A DNA stretch of 33,835 bases from positions 1 to 33,835 of IMG/VR virus record IMGVR_UViG_3300034112_000560, one strand, 5' to 3'. Shown here piece after piece: positions 22,125 through 29,201 of the stretch; position 1 is the first letter of the stretch, and each line of letters starts with the position of its first letter. A program made the translations under genes and the position numbers. The stretch is from a virus. The notes beneath the pieces are model-generated. The model saw nothing but the letters and a program-made list of their open reading frames with translations. It was not told where the DNA came from and searched no databases.

Positions 22125-23428
22125 AGCATCATCGCCTGAAGGTTGGTGTTGGGGCGGCGGGACTTGAAGAGTCCCATCTCGCGGATGTAGCCTTGCAATT
22201 CAGCATTGGCGAATGTTGCGTAGTTTAGATAGATTCGATCTACCACTGGCATTACGCTGCCTGGTATGCCTGATGCAATACTGCCGCTCTGGATTCTGAA
22301 CTCATTTGCCTTCATTGCTAACGCAGCGATGCGTCGAGATTGGCTTCCGATCGTGATCGTCCGACTGTGAGAGCTACCAGCAACTACGACATCGCTTCTC
22401 AACACATCAGCACTAGAACCCACTGGTCTGATTTCCATTCGATTGCTTTGGCTTCCATCGTTAATGGAAATAGTTTGATTTGCCTTTGCCGATGCAGTTA
22501 CAACGTCAGCAAACAATGTCGCTTCGTTCGGATTCCAGATCCCCGCAAACGCCGCGCCAGTGATCGACGCCACGTCCGCCGTGCTGCTGGCGGCAAGGCT
22601 GGTCGTGGGCACATACGGGGCCAAGGGGCCGGTGTTGATCTGTGCACCCCAGGCATAGACACCATCGACACCATTGCCAGCAAAGCTGGGATCCCGAGCG
22701 TTTCTGTCGGAGTCAAGGGCAATAAACACTGGGCCGCCTGTTGTTGCGGACGCGCCAGATGTTGCCGTCAAAAAGCAGCGATACCAGCCATTAGGCAAAG
22801 CCTGAATCCCAGCGGTGCCACCTGCGCCCTTGAACCCGACAGACCCAGCGCCGGAAAGAATAAAGTTCGCCCATGCAGTTGAGTTTCCGAAAGCCGAAGT
22901 AAAAGCAAACTGGGCCGTAGTGTAACCGCCGGCCTTTAAGAACAATGACCAGGTGTAAAGCGTTGACGAGCTGAAAGCAATGCTGGCATTAAAAGACGCG
23001 TGAGAAGCTGTTGTTGTATTTGGGACAAGCAGGTCCGCGGTTTGCGCACCGCTTGGCGCTGCGATTACGTCTGACGTGACAGTTGATTGCTGCTGCGTAA
23101 ATCCCGCTGATACGCTCTCTGAGTTCGTCTTAAGATTCGTCACCGCATCCCACACCCGCCAGCCCAACGCCGATCCCGTCGCCGGGTCGTACTCGATGAA
23201 CGGCACGTTGGCCGCAGGCTGCACCAGCACGCCCGAGCTGTCGAACCCCCAGGCCGGGCTTGAGTTGGTGAAGGTGATGATCTGAGATCCGCTGATCAGA
23301 TCCGTCACCGTGCCGGTTCGCACCGGGACGATGTGCCAGCTCGGCATCTCGCCAGCTGCTCGATACAGCGATGCCCGCCGGAACGGGCTGCCCAGGACGG
23401 GCCTCAACACCGGCACCAGATGGGTCAT
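22121..23428 (-). CDS. Phage spike/fibre protein with carbohydrate-binding-like domain
   Basis: A 435-residue fibre protein. After a 50-residue N-terminal anchor it shows the head-spike/CBM-like pattern: YTWSLFLKAGGYTTAQFAF, LPNGWYRCFLTATSG, GVYAWGAQINTGPLAPYVPT. The C-terminal 150 residues form a second beta domain of lectin-like type, ending with LNYATFANAELQGYIREMGL. The same mid-domain pattern is present in the 504-residue tail fibre. GC content falls noticeably from about 22.15 to 23.1 kb, inside this gene only, which suggests an exchanged receptor- or glycan-binding cassette. Whether it sits on the head (as a fibre) or at the neck is not clear; it follows head genes and precedes the tail terminator. 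Confidence 0.8.
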   Translation of the reverse strand: MTHLVPVLRPVLGSPFRRASLYRAAGEMPSWHIVPVRTGTVTDLISGSQIITFTNSSPAWGFDSSGVLVQPAANVPFIEYDPATGSALGWRVWDAVTNLKTNSESVSAGFTQQQSTVTSDVIAAPSGAQTADLLVPNTTTASHASFNASIAFSSSTLYTWSLFLKAGGYTTAQFAFTSAFGNSTAWANFILSGAGSVGFKGAGGTAGIQALPNGWYRCFLTATSGASATTGGPVFIALDSDRNARDPSFAGNGVDGVYAWGAQINTGPLAPYVPTTSLAASSTADVASITGAAFAGIWNPNEATLFADVVTASAKANQTISINDGSQSNRMEIRPVGSSADVLRSDVVVAGSSHSRTITIGSQSRRIAALAMKANEFRIQSGSIASGIPGSVMPVVDRIYLNYATFANAELQGYIREMGLFKSRRPNTNLQAMML

Positions 23429-23805
23429 GTTGCGCTCACCTCCCCAGTCAGCAGGAACTCATCCGTGGTCGGCAGCGCGATCACGCTCGCGGTCGCATAC
23501 TGGTAGGCCGTGCCCGTCGCGCTCGTCGCCGCCCGTCGTGTGGCGCCAGCTCCAGCGCTGACCACGACCCGGCCGGTGCCGTACTGCAGCATCAGGCACT
23601 CGAACTCGGCCCCCAGTCCCGCCGGGTAGGTCACGGTCACGGTGCTGCTGCTGGTGAACACCAGCAGTTCGCTCCAATTCTCGATCGTCAGGGTGTAGCT
23701 CGTGCCGGCCACCGTCCGGCGTCGGATGATCCCGGCAGGGCCTCGCTGCCCCGGCACTGACACCGACACACCGGCGCGGCCCTGCTCCATCACGCTCGCG
23801 CTCAT
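23425..23805 (-). CDS. Small beta-rich fibre/decoration protein
   Basis: A 126-residue protein with a Gly-rich N-terminus containing a collagen-like GQRGPAGI segment, followed by a beta domain (GTSYTLTIENWSELLVFTSS, VTVTYPAGLGAEFECLMLQY, TGRVVVSAGAGAT). The phrase pattern of T-L-x-x-E followed by a V-T-x-P sheet is typical of phage fibre knob domains. Both ends overlap neighbours by four bases. Probably a trimeric decoration or fibre element on the head or neck. The VSVPGQRGPAG start could be the trimerising stalk. Confidence 0.65.
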   Translation of the reverse strand: MSASVMEQGRAGVSVSVPGQRGPAGIIRRRTVAGTSYTLTIENWSELLVFTSSSTVTVTYPAGLGAEFECLMLQYGTGRVVVSAGAGATRRAATSATGTAYQYATASVIALPTTDEFLLTGEVSAT

Positions 23806-24389
23806 GGGCGGCTCCTGGTGCCGAGCACCGTCAGCTGGCCAGCCATCGGGTAGTAGCTGTCGCCACCCACCTGGTAGTTCAGGTCGTAGGCGTACTGGTC
23901 GCTGGCGGGCATCGCAAGGGTCGTCGCCGGGGCCAGCCTCATCCGCAGCGTGCCGGCCGCGGCGGTCAGGGGCGTCACCGTGAACGATGCGACCAGTGAG
24001 CCGTCGATCGTGGACTTCACGTCAGCATCCAGCGTCGCACCGACCAGGCTCACGGCCTTGCCGACCTCGTAGCCGATGCCGGTCAGGTCTTCAGCGATCG
24101 GGCTGATCCCGATGCTCGCGCCGCCCACCGTCGTGCTCACCTTGAACGCATCGCTGGTCAGGCCGCTGCTGATCACGTAGTAGCCCGCCACCCCGGCCAT
24201 GCCGCAAGGGAACGTCCCGGCGTCCGATCGGAAGCCCACCAGGTCGCCTGCCACGAATCCATGGCACCGCAGGCCGATCAGGTCGCTGCCGGCCGTCAGC
24301 GTCACCGGCCGCACGTTGTCCAGCAGCTGCACGTCCAGCTGGTAGGTGCCGCCCTGGGCCACCGTGATCGGATAGTCGTCCGGAATCAT
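23802..24389 (-). CDS. Structural protein with inserted HGF-type domain
   Basis: A 195-residue protein. The ends, residues 1-35 (DYPITVAQGGTYQLDVQLLD) and about 109-195 (TIDGSLVASFTVTPLTAAAG, YYPMAGQLTVLG), make one beta sandwich of the BppU-like, upper-fibre type. Between them, residues about 36-108, sits a separate small domain (CHGFVAGDLVGFRSDAGTFP, then GYYVISSGLTSDAFKVSTT). The same insert closes the J-like tail-tip protein. It overlaps its neighbours by four bases on each side. A role as a decoration or fibre adaptor is inferred. Confidence 0.65.
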   Translation of the reverse strand: MIPDDYPITVAQGGTYQLDVQLLDNVRPVTLTAGSDLIGLRCHGFVAGDLVGFRSDAGTFPCGMAGVAGYYVISSGLTSDAFKVSTTVGGASIGISPIAEDLTGIGYEVGKAVSLVGATLDADVKSTIDGSLVASFTVTPLTAAAGTLRMRLAPATTLAMPASDQYAYDLNYQVGGDSYYPMAGQLTVLGTRSRP

Positions 24390-24721
24390 CGACCAGTCCC
24401 GACGGTGCCCGTCACGCTCGGCGTGCCGCCGGTGACGCTCACCAGCCGCAGCCGCACAAACCGCACCGGGCCGCGCATCTGGTACAGGTAGGTGCCGTTC
24501 GCGGTGATCGTGTAGCTGTCCACCACGCCATCGCTCAGGCGGCCGTAGCTCGTGCCATCCAGGCTGCCCTCAAACGCCACGACCACATTCGTGCCGATGC
24601 TTGACACGACCACCTGAAACGTCAGGTCGACGCCCGTGCTCTCGCGGGCTGTGCCGACACCGGCGCTGGTCAGGGTGCCCAGGTCGCGGGTCAGAAACCC
24701 TGATGTTGCGCCGAGGGTCAT
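24386..24721 (-). CDS. Hypothetical beta-rich structural protein
   Basis: A 111-residue protein made of short strands (GVDLTFQVVVSSIGTNVVVA, FEGSLDGTSYGRLSDG, TYLYQMRGPVRFVRLRLVSV). The layout looks like a single beta-sandwich of decoration or fibre-base type, with the RFVRLRL strand typical of discoidin-like folds. A strong ribosome site, AGGAGG, lies before the ATG at 24721 after a 34-base gap from the previous gene, so it is one of the few in this operon started independently. No catalytic motif. Role inferred from its neighbours. Confidence 0.65.
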   Translation of the reverse strand: MTLGATSGFLTRDLGTLTSAGVGTARESTGVDLTFQVVVSSIGTNVVVAFEGSLDGTSYGRLSDGVVDSYTITANGTYLYQMRGPVRFVRLRLVSVTGGTPSVTGTVGTGR

Positions 24722-24755
24722 GATCGCGCCTCCTGTGCCCTCATGCTAGCGGCCC

Positions 24756-25370
24756 TCACAGATGCACCTGGCTCGCCACCAGCCGGGCCCTGGTCACGGT
24801 GATGTTGGCTGATGCGCTCAGATTCGCCAGGTGCATCGACACCTCGCCGTTTGCCGGCAACGACACCATCCACGTCGTCTTCAGGCTCGCATCCTGGCCG
24901 CCGCCGCCGGCGCCGTGGATCGCATGGGTCTCGGTCGCATCGATCACGACGCCATTCACGGCCAGCTTCAGGGCCAGGATGTTGTTCCCGGCCGTCGCCT
25001 CCACCGATCCCGACACTCGCAGCAGCACGGTGTTGCCGCTGCTGTTGCGCAGGCCCATCGTGTCCGTCGTGCCCAGCACCAGGCCGCTCGCTGTGGTCGT
25101 GTCCAGCGTGCCGGTGGCGCCGATCGCCCGGTAGACCCCCTGGGCCGCGGAGGGAATCTGATAGCTGGTCAGCCGGCTCACCTGCCCCCGCACGTCAGCA
25201 CCAGCGAGGAAGTACGGCAGGCTGGCCCAGGCGGTCGTGCCGTCGCCCATCTTCAGGCGCCGAGTGTCGGTCTCGATGCCGAACTCACGGGAGAGCAACA
25301 CCGGGTTGGCCGCCGTCCACTCGGCTGCCGTGCCGCCGCGCATCCGCAGCCTGGTGATCCGTTCGCTCAT
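24756..25370 (-). CDS. Head fibre with Mtd-type N-terminal domain
   Basis: A 204-residue protein. Residues about 8-54 carry the phage fibre attachment domain also found at the N-terminus of the major tropism determinant: RMRGGTAAEWTAANPVLLSR, then FGIETDTRRLKMGDGTTAWA and SLPYF. The remaining 150 residues form a beta-rich trimeric knob (TVLLRVSGSVEATAGNNILA, ALKLAVNGVVIDATETHA). GGAGGGG precedes the ATG at 25370. The position within the head genes suggests a head-decorating fibre. There is no C-type lectin region or template repeat for diversification in this window. Confidence 0.78.
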   Translation of the reverse strand: MSERITRLRMRGGTAAEWTAANPVLLSREFGIETDTRRLKMGDGTTAWASLPYFLAGADVRGQVSRLTSYQIPSAAQGVYRAIGATGTLDTTTASGLVLGTTDTMGLRNSSGNTVLLRVSGSVEATAGNNILALKLAVNGVVIDATETHAIHGAGGGGQDASLKTTWMVSLPANGEVSMHLANLSASANITVTRARLVASQVHL

Positions 25371-25780
25371 GGTGCCCCTCCGTCAATGACGTTGTCGTAG
25401 ATGTAGACCGTGCTCGGGGTGCCGCCGTCCAGCACCACCTCGCTGTCGGTGTCCACGCTGTCGCCCTCGAGCACCGACGGGCCCAAGGGCGCCGGGCTCT
25501 CAATCGCTGTTGCCTGCATCCGCACGATGCTCAGCCGGCCGTCATCGATCGGCATCACGTTCCGCACGGTGTAGGGCACGGCGTCAACCACGATTCCGGT
25601 CCCGTACTGCAGGTTGCCGAACTCGCTGGTCTTCACCGTCAGCTCATAGTCCGTCGTCAGCACCATCCCGTCGGCGATGATCTCGCCGGGCATCATCAGC
25701 AGCCCCAGACCAGAAACGGCGCCCGCAGTCACGCTGCTGGCGCCGAAACTGAACAGCAGATCCAGGTCTGCGTCAATCAT
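25367..25780 (-). CDS. Head-tail joining protein, FII-like
   Basis: A 137-residue protein. Its first 95 residues resemble the lambda FII/head-tail attachment family: an N-terminal FGASSVTAGAVSG segment, then YGTGIVVDAVPYTVRNVMPI and DDGRLSIVRMQ, i.e. a beta-barrel with the V-D-x-x-x-Y-x-V-R strand. FII-like rings bind the portal/W connector and receive the tail. The last 40 residues are an acidic, beta-prone extension (SVDTDSEVVLDG, STVYIYDNVIDGG) that is not part of FII. It overlaps the next fibre gene by four bases. Confidence 0.72.
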   Translation of the reverse strand: MIDADLDLLFSFGASSVTAGAVSGLGLLMMPGEIIADGMVLTTDYELTVKTSEFGNLQYGTGIVVDAVPYTVRNVMPIDDGRLSIVRMQATAIESPAPLGPSVLEGDSVDTDSEVVLDGGTPSTVYIYDNVIDGGAP

Positions 25781-25783
25781 CGA

Positions 25784-26194
25784 TCAGAGGTACTTCGCCG
25801 AACCCCGACCCATCGCGCTCACGGCACCGGAGCTGGTGCCGCCGGAGGTGGTGAACAGCACCCGCACGTAACGGCGCAGGATGTCGCTATTCAGCGTCAG
25901 CGTGGCGAAGCCGGCGGTGTTGGCGGCAGCCGCAGTGAACGCACCCCCGGTCACGTCGACGAAATCGCCGGCGGTCGTGGTGTCGCTGTGCTGGATCTTG
26001 GCGGTCAGGGTGACGCCAGAGCCGGCTGCGGCATGGTCCAGGGAGAACGTCACGTCACCCTCGTAGGGCAACAGGTCCACGGTGGCGGCAGATCCGCCGA
26101 CCTGGCCGGCGCCGGTGGTGCTCGCCAGGGCCACGACGGCGCAGGCGTGAAGCTGGAAGGCGGTCGTTTTGCCGCCGAGGTTCTGGATGGTCAT
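25784..26194 (-). CDS. Head decoration/cement-type protein
   Basis: A 136-residue protein after the capsid gene. It is a single beta-rich domain with EGDVTFSLDHAAAGSGVTLT, AKIQHSDTTTAGDFVDVTGG and a closing ILRRYVRVLFTTSGG. This arrangement (a sheet with T-x-K-I-Q-x-S/D-T, then R-Y-V-R-V) resembles capsid cement proteins such as the Bbp16-like family and takes the place of lambda D and FI. The start at 26194 overlaps the preceding stop (ATGA). It probably stabilises the expanded head. Confidence 0.65.
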   Translation of the reverse strand: MTIQNLGGKTTAFQLHACAVVALASTTGAGQVGGSAATVDLLPYEGDVTFSLDHAAAGSGVTLTAKIQHSDTTTAGDFVDVTGGAFTAAAANTAGFATLTLNSDILRRYVRVLFTTSGGTSSGAVSAMGRGSAKYL

Positions 26195-26397
26195 TTGTCA
26201 GCGACGGGGGGTTTCAGGTTGCGGGGCTTGCACACCGGCGCCTCGACCGGGGCCGGGGCCGGCGCCTCCGCCGGCAGGGCAAGCTGCTGGGAGATCAGCA
26301 GCTTGGCATCGGCAGAGGAGACCTGAATTGGATCAGGTCCCGGCTGGCACTGTTCGCCTGCAATGCAGCAGGCGGTCTGGAGGATGATCCAGGCCAT
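26191..26397 (-). CDS. Small hypothetical protein after capsid
   Basis: A 68-residue protein starting in a TGATG overlap with the capsid stop at 26397. The N-terminal 14 residues (MAWIILQTACCIAG) are hydrophobic with two adjacent cysteines, followed by GEQCQPGPDPI, a helical ADAKLLISQQLALP and a Pro/Ala-rich tail with one more cysteine. A lipoprotein signal is suggested by the short hydrophobic stretch ending in cysteine but lacks positive residues at the start, so it is doubtful. Translational coupling to the capsid gene supports it being real. Function unknown. Confidence 0.6.
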   Translation of the reverse strand: MAWIILQTACCIAGEQCQPGPDPIQVSSADAKLLISQQLALPAEAPAPAPVEAPVCKPRNLKPPVADK

Positions 26398-29201
26398 CAG
26401 CTTCCCAGGGCGAAGCTGGCGGCCCGACGGCACACCCAATCCAGATCTTGCATCACGGTGTAGATCACCTGACGCTTGGCCGACTGGGTGGAGGGGTCCA
26501 CGACGATATCCAGGCCGCTCCAGGTGGCCAGGACCAGATCGGAGAACACCCCGTAGAACACGTCGTTGGTCTGCACCTGGTTGGACACCAGGACCGGATG
26601 GCGGCCGATGGTGCCAGCGTCCGAGACGATGTAGTCCGACCCAGCAGCCGAAGCCCGCAGGGTCTTCATGCCGCCGGCCTCGGTGATGGCGTTCATGATG
26701 TAGCGGGCGCTGCCCACGTTCACGTTCGCCGCGGTGCAGGCTGCCCGCAGGTCGATGTAGTCGGCCCAGTCGCCGGAGTCGTGCGTGCCGCTGCCCAGGT
26801 TGGCCGGGTACACCTGAGAGGCGCCGCCGCCCAGGGTCACCGAACCGATGCCGGTCACGTTGCGCAGGCCCAGCGGCTGCGCATTGGAGCCGGTGCCGTA
26901 CAGGCCGCTGGAGTCCACGCCCAGCGCCATGCGCTCGGCCATGTCCTGGCGCACCAGAGTGTCAATGTCCGGAGTGGTCTGGATCAGGGACCGGCGGGAC
27001 ACCGGCACTCGAACGCCGATGGTCTTGGGGGTGCTGGAGATCAGGCCAAAGGTGGCGTCGCTGTTGGTGACGTCAACGTCCTCGCCGACCCAGTAGTGCT
27101 GCGATGCAGCGGTCTTCCGGGGAATGTCCACGTTGCCGGTCAGGCCCGCCAGGGTGGTGATGCCGGACTGGAGCAGGGCCGACTGGTTGATCAGCAGATC
27201 AATGAACGACCCGGCCAGCAGCTCGGTGCCGACCAGGGCGCCGCCCTTGCCGAAGTTGCCGACGGTCTGGTCGCGCTTGGCGACCACCACGTCAAACGGA
27301 ACCCACTTGCCATTGGCGGCACGGTCGGCTTTGGCCTCGGCAGCGTTGTGGCACTCCAGCTCAAAGCCGGCGGCATCGCGGAGGGACTGATTGGTCGGCT
27401 CGGCCATGTGCCGCAGCAGCTTGATCATCGAGTAGCGCTTCAGGTCGCGCTGATCCATCCCGATCAGGGCGTCAGCCTCGACGTGCAGGCCGCCGGGCTG
27501 CAGCTCGCGGCTGCGGGCGCCGATCTTGCCCAGCACCTGCTCACGGGCCTGGTCAACGGAAGCGCCAGCGTCGACCAGGTCGTCGGCCATGCCCTCAGGC
27601 ATGCCGTGATGGCGGCAGATGGCGTTGATGCTCTTGATGCGCTCACGCTCGACCTCAGCGGCCGAACGGGCGTCTTGTTGGGTTTCGACGGTCATCGTTT
27701 CGGGCGGGGCCGATACATGCTCTTCCATGCTAGAGGGTTGCGATTGTTCAGGTTCCGGTGGGGCGGCAGCCGGACGCTCCCGCTGCAGCTCGTGGGTGAG
27801 CGCCACCAGATCGGCAGCGCTGGCCTGCAGCTGCCGCTCATGCCCCACCGAGTCGTCGGCAGGGATCGACACGGTGGAGACCTCCAGCGGTGCCCATTTG
27901 GTCACCAGGATCTTGCCGTCGCCCATGTCCATCGCGTCGCGCACCTCATAGGCGAAACTCACCTTGCTCGTGATCCCGCTCTCGACGTCCTGCCGGCGTT
28001 TCCATTCCTGACTCCCGCGCTCGTTGGTGTTCGGACTCCAGCGGGTCGTCACCACACCACGGCGATCGGCGCCGATCTCAGCGCCAGTCACGACACCCAG
28101 CACCACGTCGCGGTCGTGGTTCCACAGGTGGACCGCTCGATTGTTCAGCCGGCTCAGGTCCGCCGCGCCAGGGGCGTGACTCAGCACCTCACTGCCGAAC
28201 CACCGCTCCACCGGTGACTCACTGCTGAACGTGAACCGGATCCCGTCCTCGATCGCCTCCGGAGCCATCGCCACGTCAAGCTCACGGCGGACCACGCCAG
28301 ACCCAAAGCACCGCTCCATCTCACCATGCGCCAGCTGGCGCGGGGCCGCAGGCTCAGCGCTCAGCTTGCTCGCCGGGATGATCCAGTGCTTGCACAGTGC
28401 GCCCGGGGCGATCTCGCCCTCGACCACCTCGCAGGCCGCCGGGCCCTGGTAGAACGCGCAGTTGCTGCACACCATCCCCTGCCCCACGAACGGGCTCTCG
28501 GGCATGTAGTGGGCATCGGCCTGGCTGAACTGGCCCACCTCGTCGGTGATCTCCTCCAGCGCCTCGTAGAGCATCCCCTGCGCCACCGTCATGTCTGGCG
28601 TCAGCTCACGCTCCCCCGTCGCTTCCTCAAACAGGATCGCTTGGTGATCGTGGTCGTCCAGCCACTTCCGCGCCTCCGCCGGGGTGAACCGTTCGGCATC
28701 GAATCGGATCGCCTGCAGCACCACCGGATCGTCGCCCTTGATGCCGTAGATGAAGTCCACCCCCTCGCCCCCGGCGTCGTTCTGGCGGCGGAACCTATCG
28801 AACCCATCCGGGTCCACCAGTCGCGCGGCATGCTCATTCGGATACGGGCGGGCCCCCTGATCTTCCATCCCGGCAATGCTGCGATCTGCCTTGATGCTAT
28901 CGGCCCTCTCACTCGCCCACCGCTGCCCTGGATCGCCGCCCCATGCTGCCCATGCCACACGCCCCGGGCTGGGGTAGCCGTCCTCTCCCGGCCGGAAGCC
29001 CTCGGCTTGCTTGTCCACCTCGTGCCGGGCGAACCATGCGGCCATGGTGATCACGGTCTGCTCAGACAGCGGCTCACCGCTCAGGATCTGCCCCGCACGC
29101 CTGGCGGCCACGGCTGTCCCGCCGCGGCGGCCTTCGGCCTTCCAGTCGCGGTAGCGCTGCGCTTCCTCGCGCATCCCGGCGGTCGGTGTCAGGTCAGGCA
29201 T
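26397..29201 (-). CDS. Capsid polyprotein: phage N-domains, prohead protease, scaffold and HK97-type major capsid protein
   Basis: One 934-residue ORF combining head maturation and capsid functions. GGAGG lies about nine bases before the ATG at 29201, which overlaps the portal stop; this is preferred over the longer reading. Residues about 10-100 hold the phage domain GGTAVAARRAGQILSGE, with EVDKQAEGF and YPSPGRVAWAAWGGD; 118-200 holds YPNEHAARLVDP with IRFDAERFTPAEARKWLDDH. A C-x2-C-x8-C-x12-C motif follows at 245-270. The HK97-type protease lies about 295-450, with probable His362 in LWNHDRD and Ser415 in KVSFAY. An acidic Gln/Glu-rich linker (460-520) and a helical delta/scaffold-like part (520-650) lead to the HK97-fold capsid (about 655-934). 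Self-cleavage should release the capsid subunit. Confidence 0.92.
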   Translation of the reverse strand: MPDLTPTAGMREEAQRYRDWKAEGRRGGTAVAARRAGQILSGEPLSEQTVITMAAWFARHEVDKQAEGFRPGEDGYPSPGRVAWAAWGGDPGQRWASERADSIKADRSIAGMEDQGARPYPNEHAARLVDPDGFDRFRRQNDAGGEGVDFIYGIKGDDPVVLQAIRFDAERFTPAEARKWLDDHDHQAILFEEATGERELTPDMTVAQGMLYEALEEITDEVGQFSQADAHYMPESPFVGQGMVCSNCAFYQGPAACEVVEGEIAPGALCKHWIIPASKLSAEPAAPRQLAHGEMERCFGSGVVRRELDVAMAPEAIEDGIRFTFSSESPVERWFGSEVLSHAPGAADLSRLNNRAVHLWNHDRDVVLGVVTGAEIGADRRGVVTTRWSPNTNERGSQEWKRRQDVESGITSKVSFAYEVRDAMDMGDGKILVTKWAPLEVSTVSIPADDSVGHERQLQASAADLVALTHELQRERPAAAPPEPEQSQPSSMEEHVSAPPETMTVETQQDARSAAEVERERIKSINAICRHHGMPEGMADDLVDAGASVDQAREQVLGKIGARSRELQPGGLHVEADALIGMDQRDLKRYSMIKLLRHMAEPTNQSLRDAAGFELECHNAAEAKADRAANGKWVPFDVVVAKRDQTVGNFGKGGALVGTELLAGSFIDLLINQSALLQSGITTLAGLTGNVDIPRKTAASQHYWVGEDVDVTNSDATFGLISSTPKTIGVRVPVSRRSLIQTTPDIDTLVRQDMAERMALGVDSSGLYGTGSNAQPLGLRNVTGIGSVTLGGGASQVYPANLGSGTHDSGDWADYIDLRAACTAANVNVGSARYIMNAITEAGGMKTLRASAAGSDYIVSDAGTIGRHPVLVSNQVQTNDVFYGVFSDLVLATWSGLDIVVDPSTQSAKRQVIYTVMQDLDWVCRRAASFALGS

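Noticed and set aside
24756-25370. Diversity-generating retroelement suggested by the Mtd-like N-terminus
   Set aside because: No reverse transcriptase, no C-type lectin variable region and no adenine-biased template/variable repeat pair in the window. The N-domain is a general fibre attachment module.
27600-27760. Internal start for a free major capsid protein (Met codons near SSMEEHV and ETMTVET)
   Set aside because: No Shine-Dalgarno sequence precedes either ATG, and the reading frame is continuous with the protease, so a fused product is the simpler reading.
26448-28217. Long plus-strand ORF of 589 codons
   Set aside because: It lies antisense to the capsid polyprotein; its composition is His/Asp/Gly-rich in the way expected of a high-GC shadow frame, and no domain is visible.
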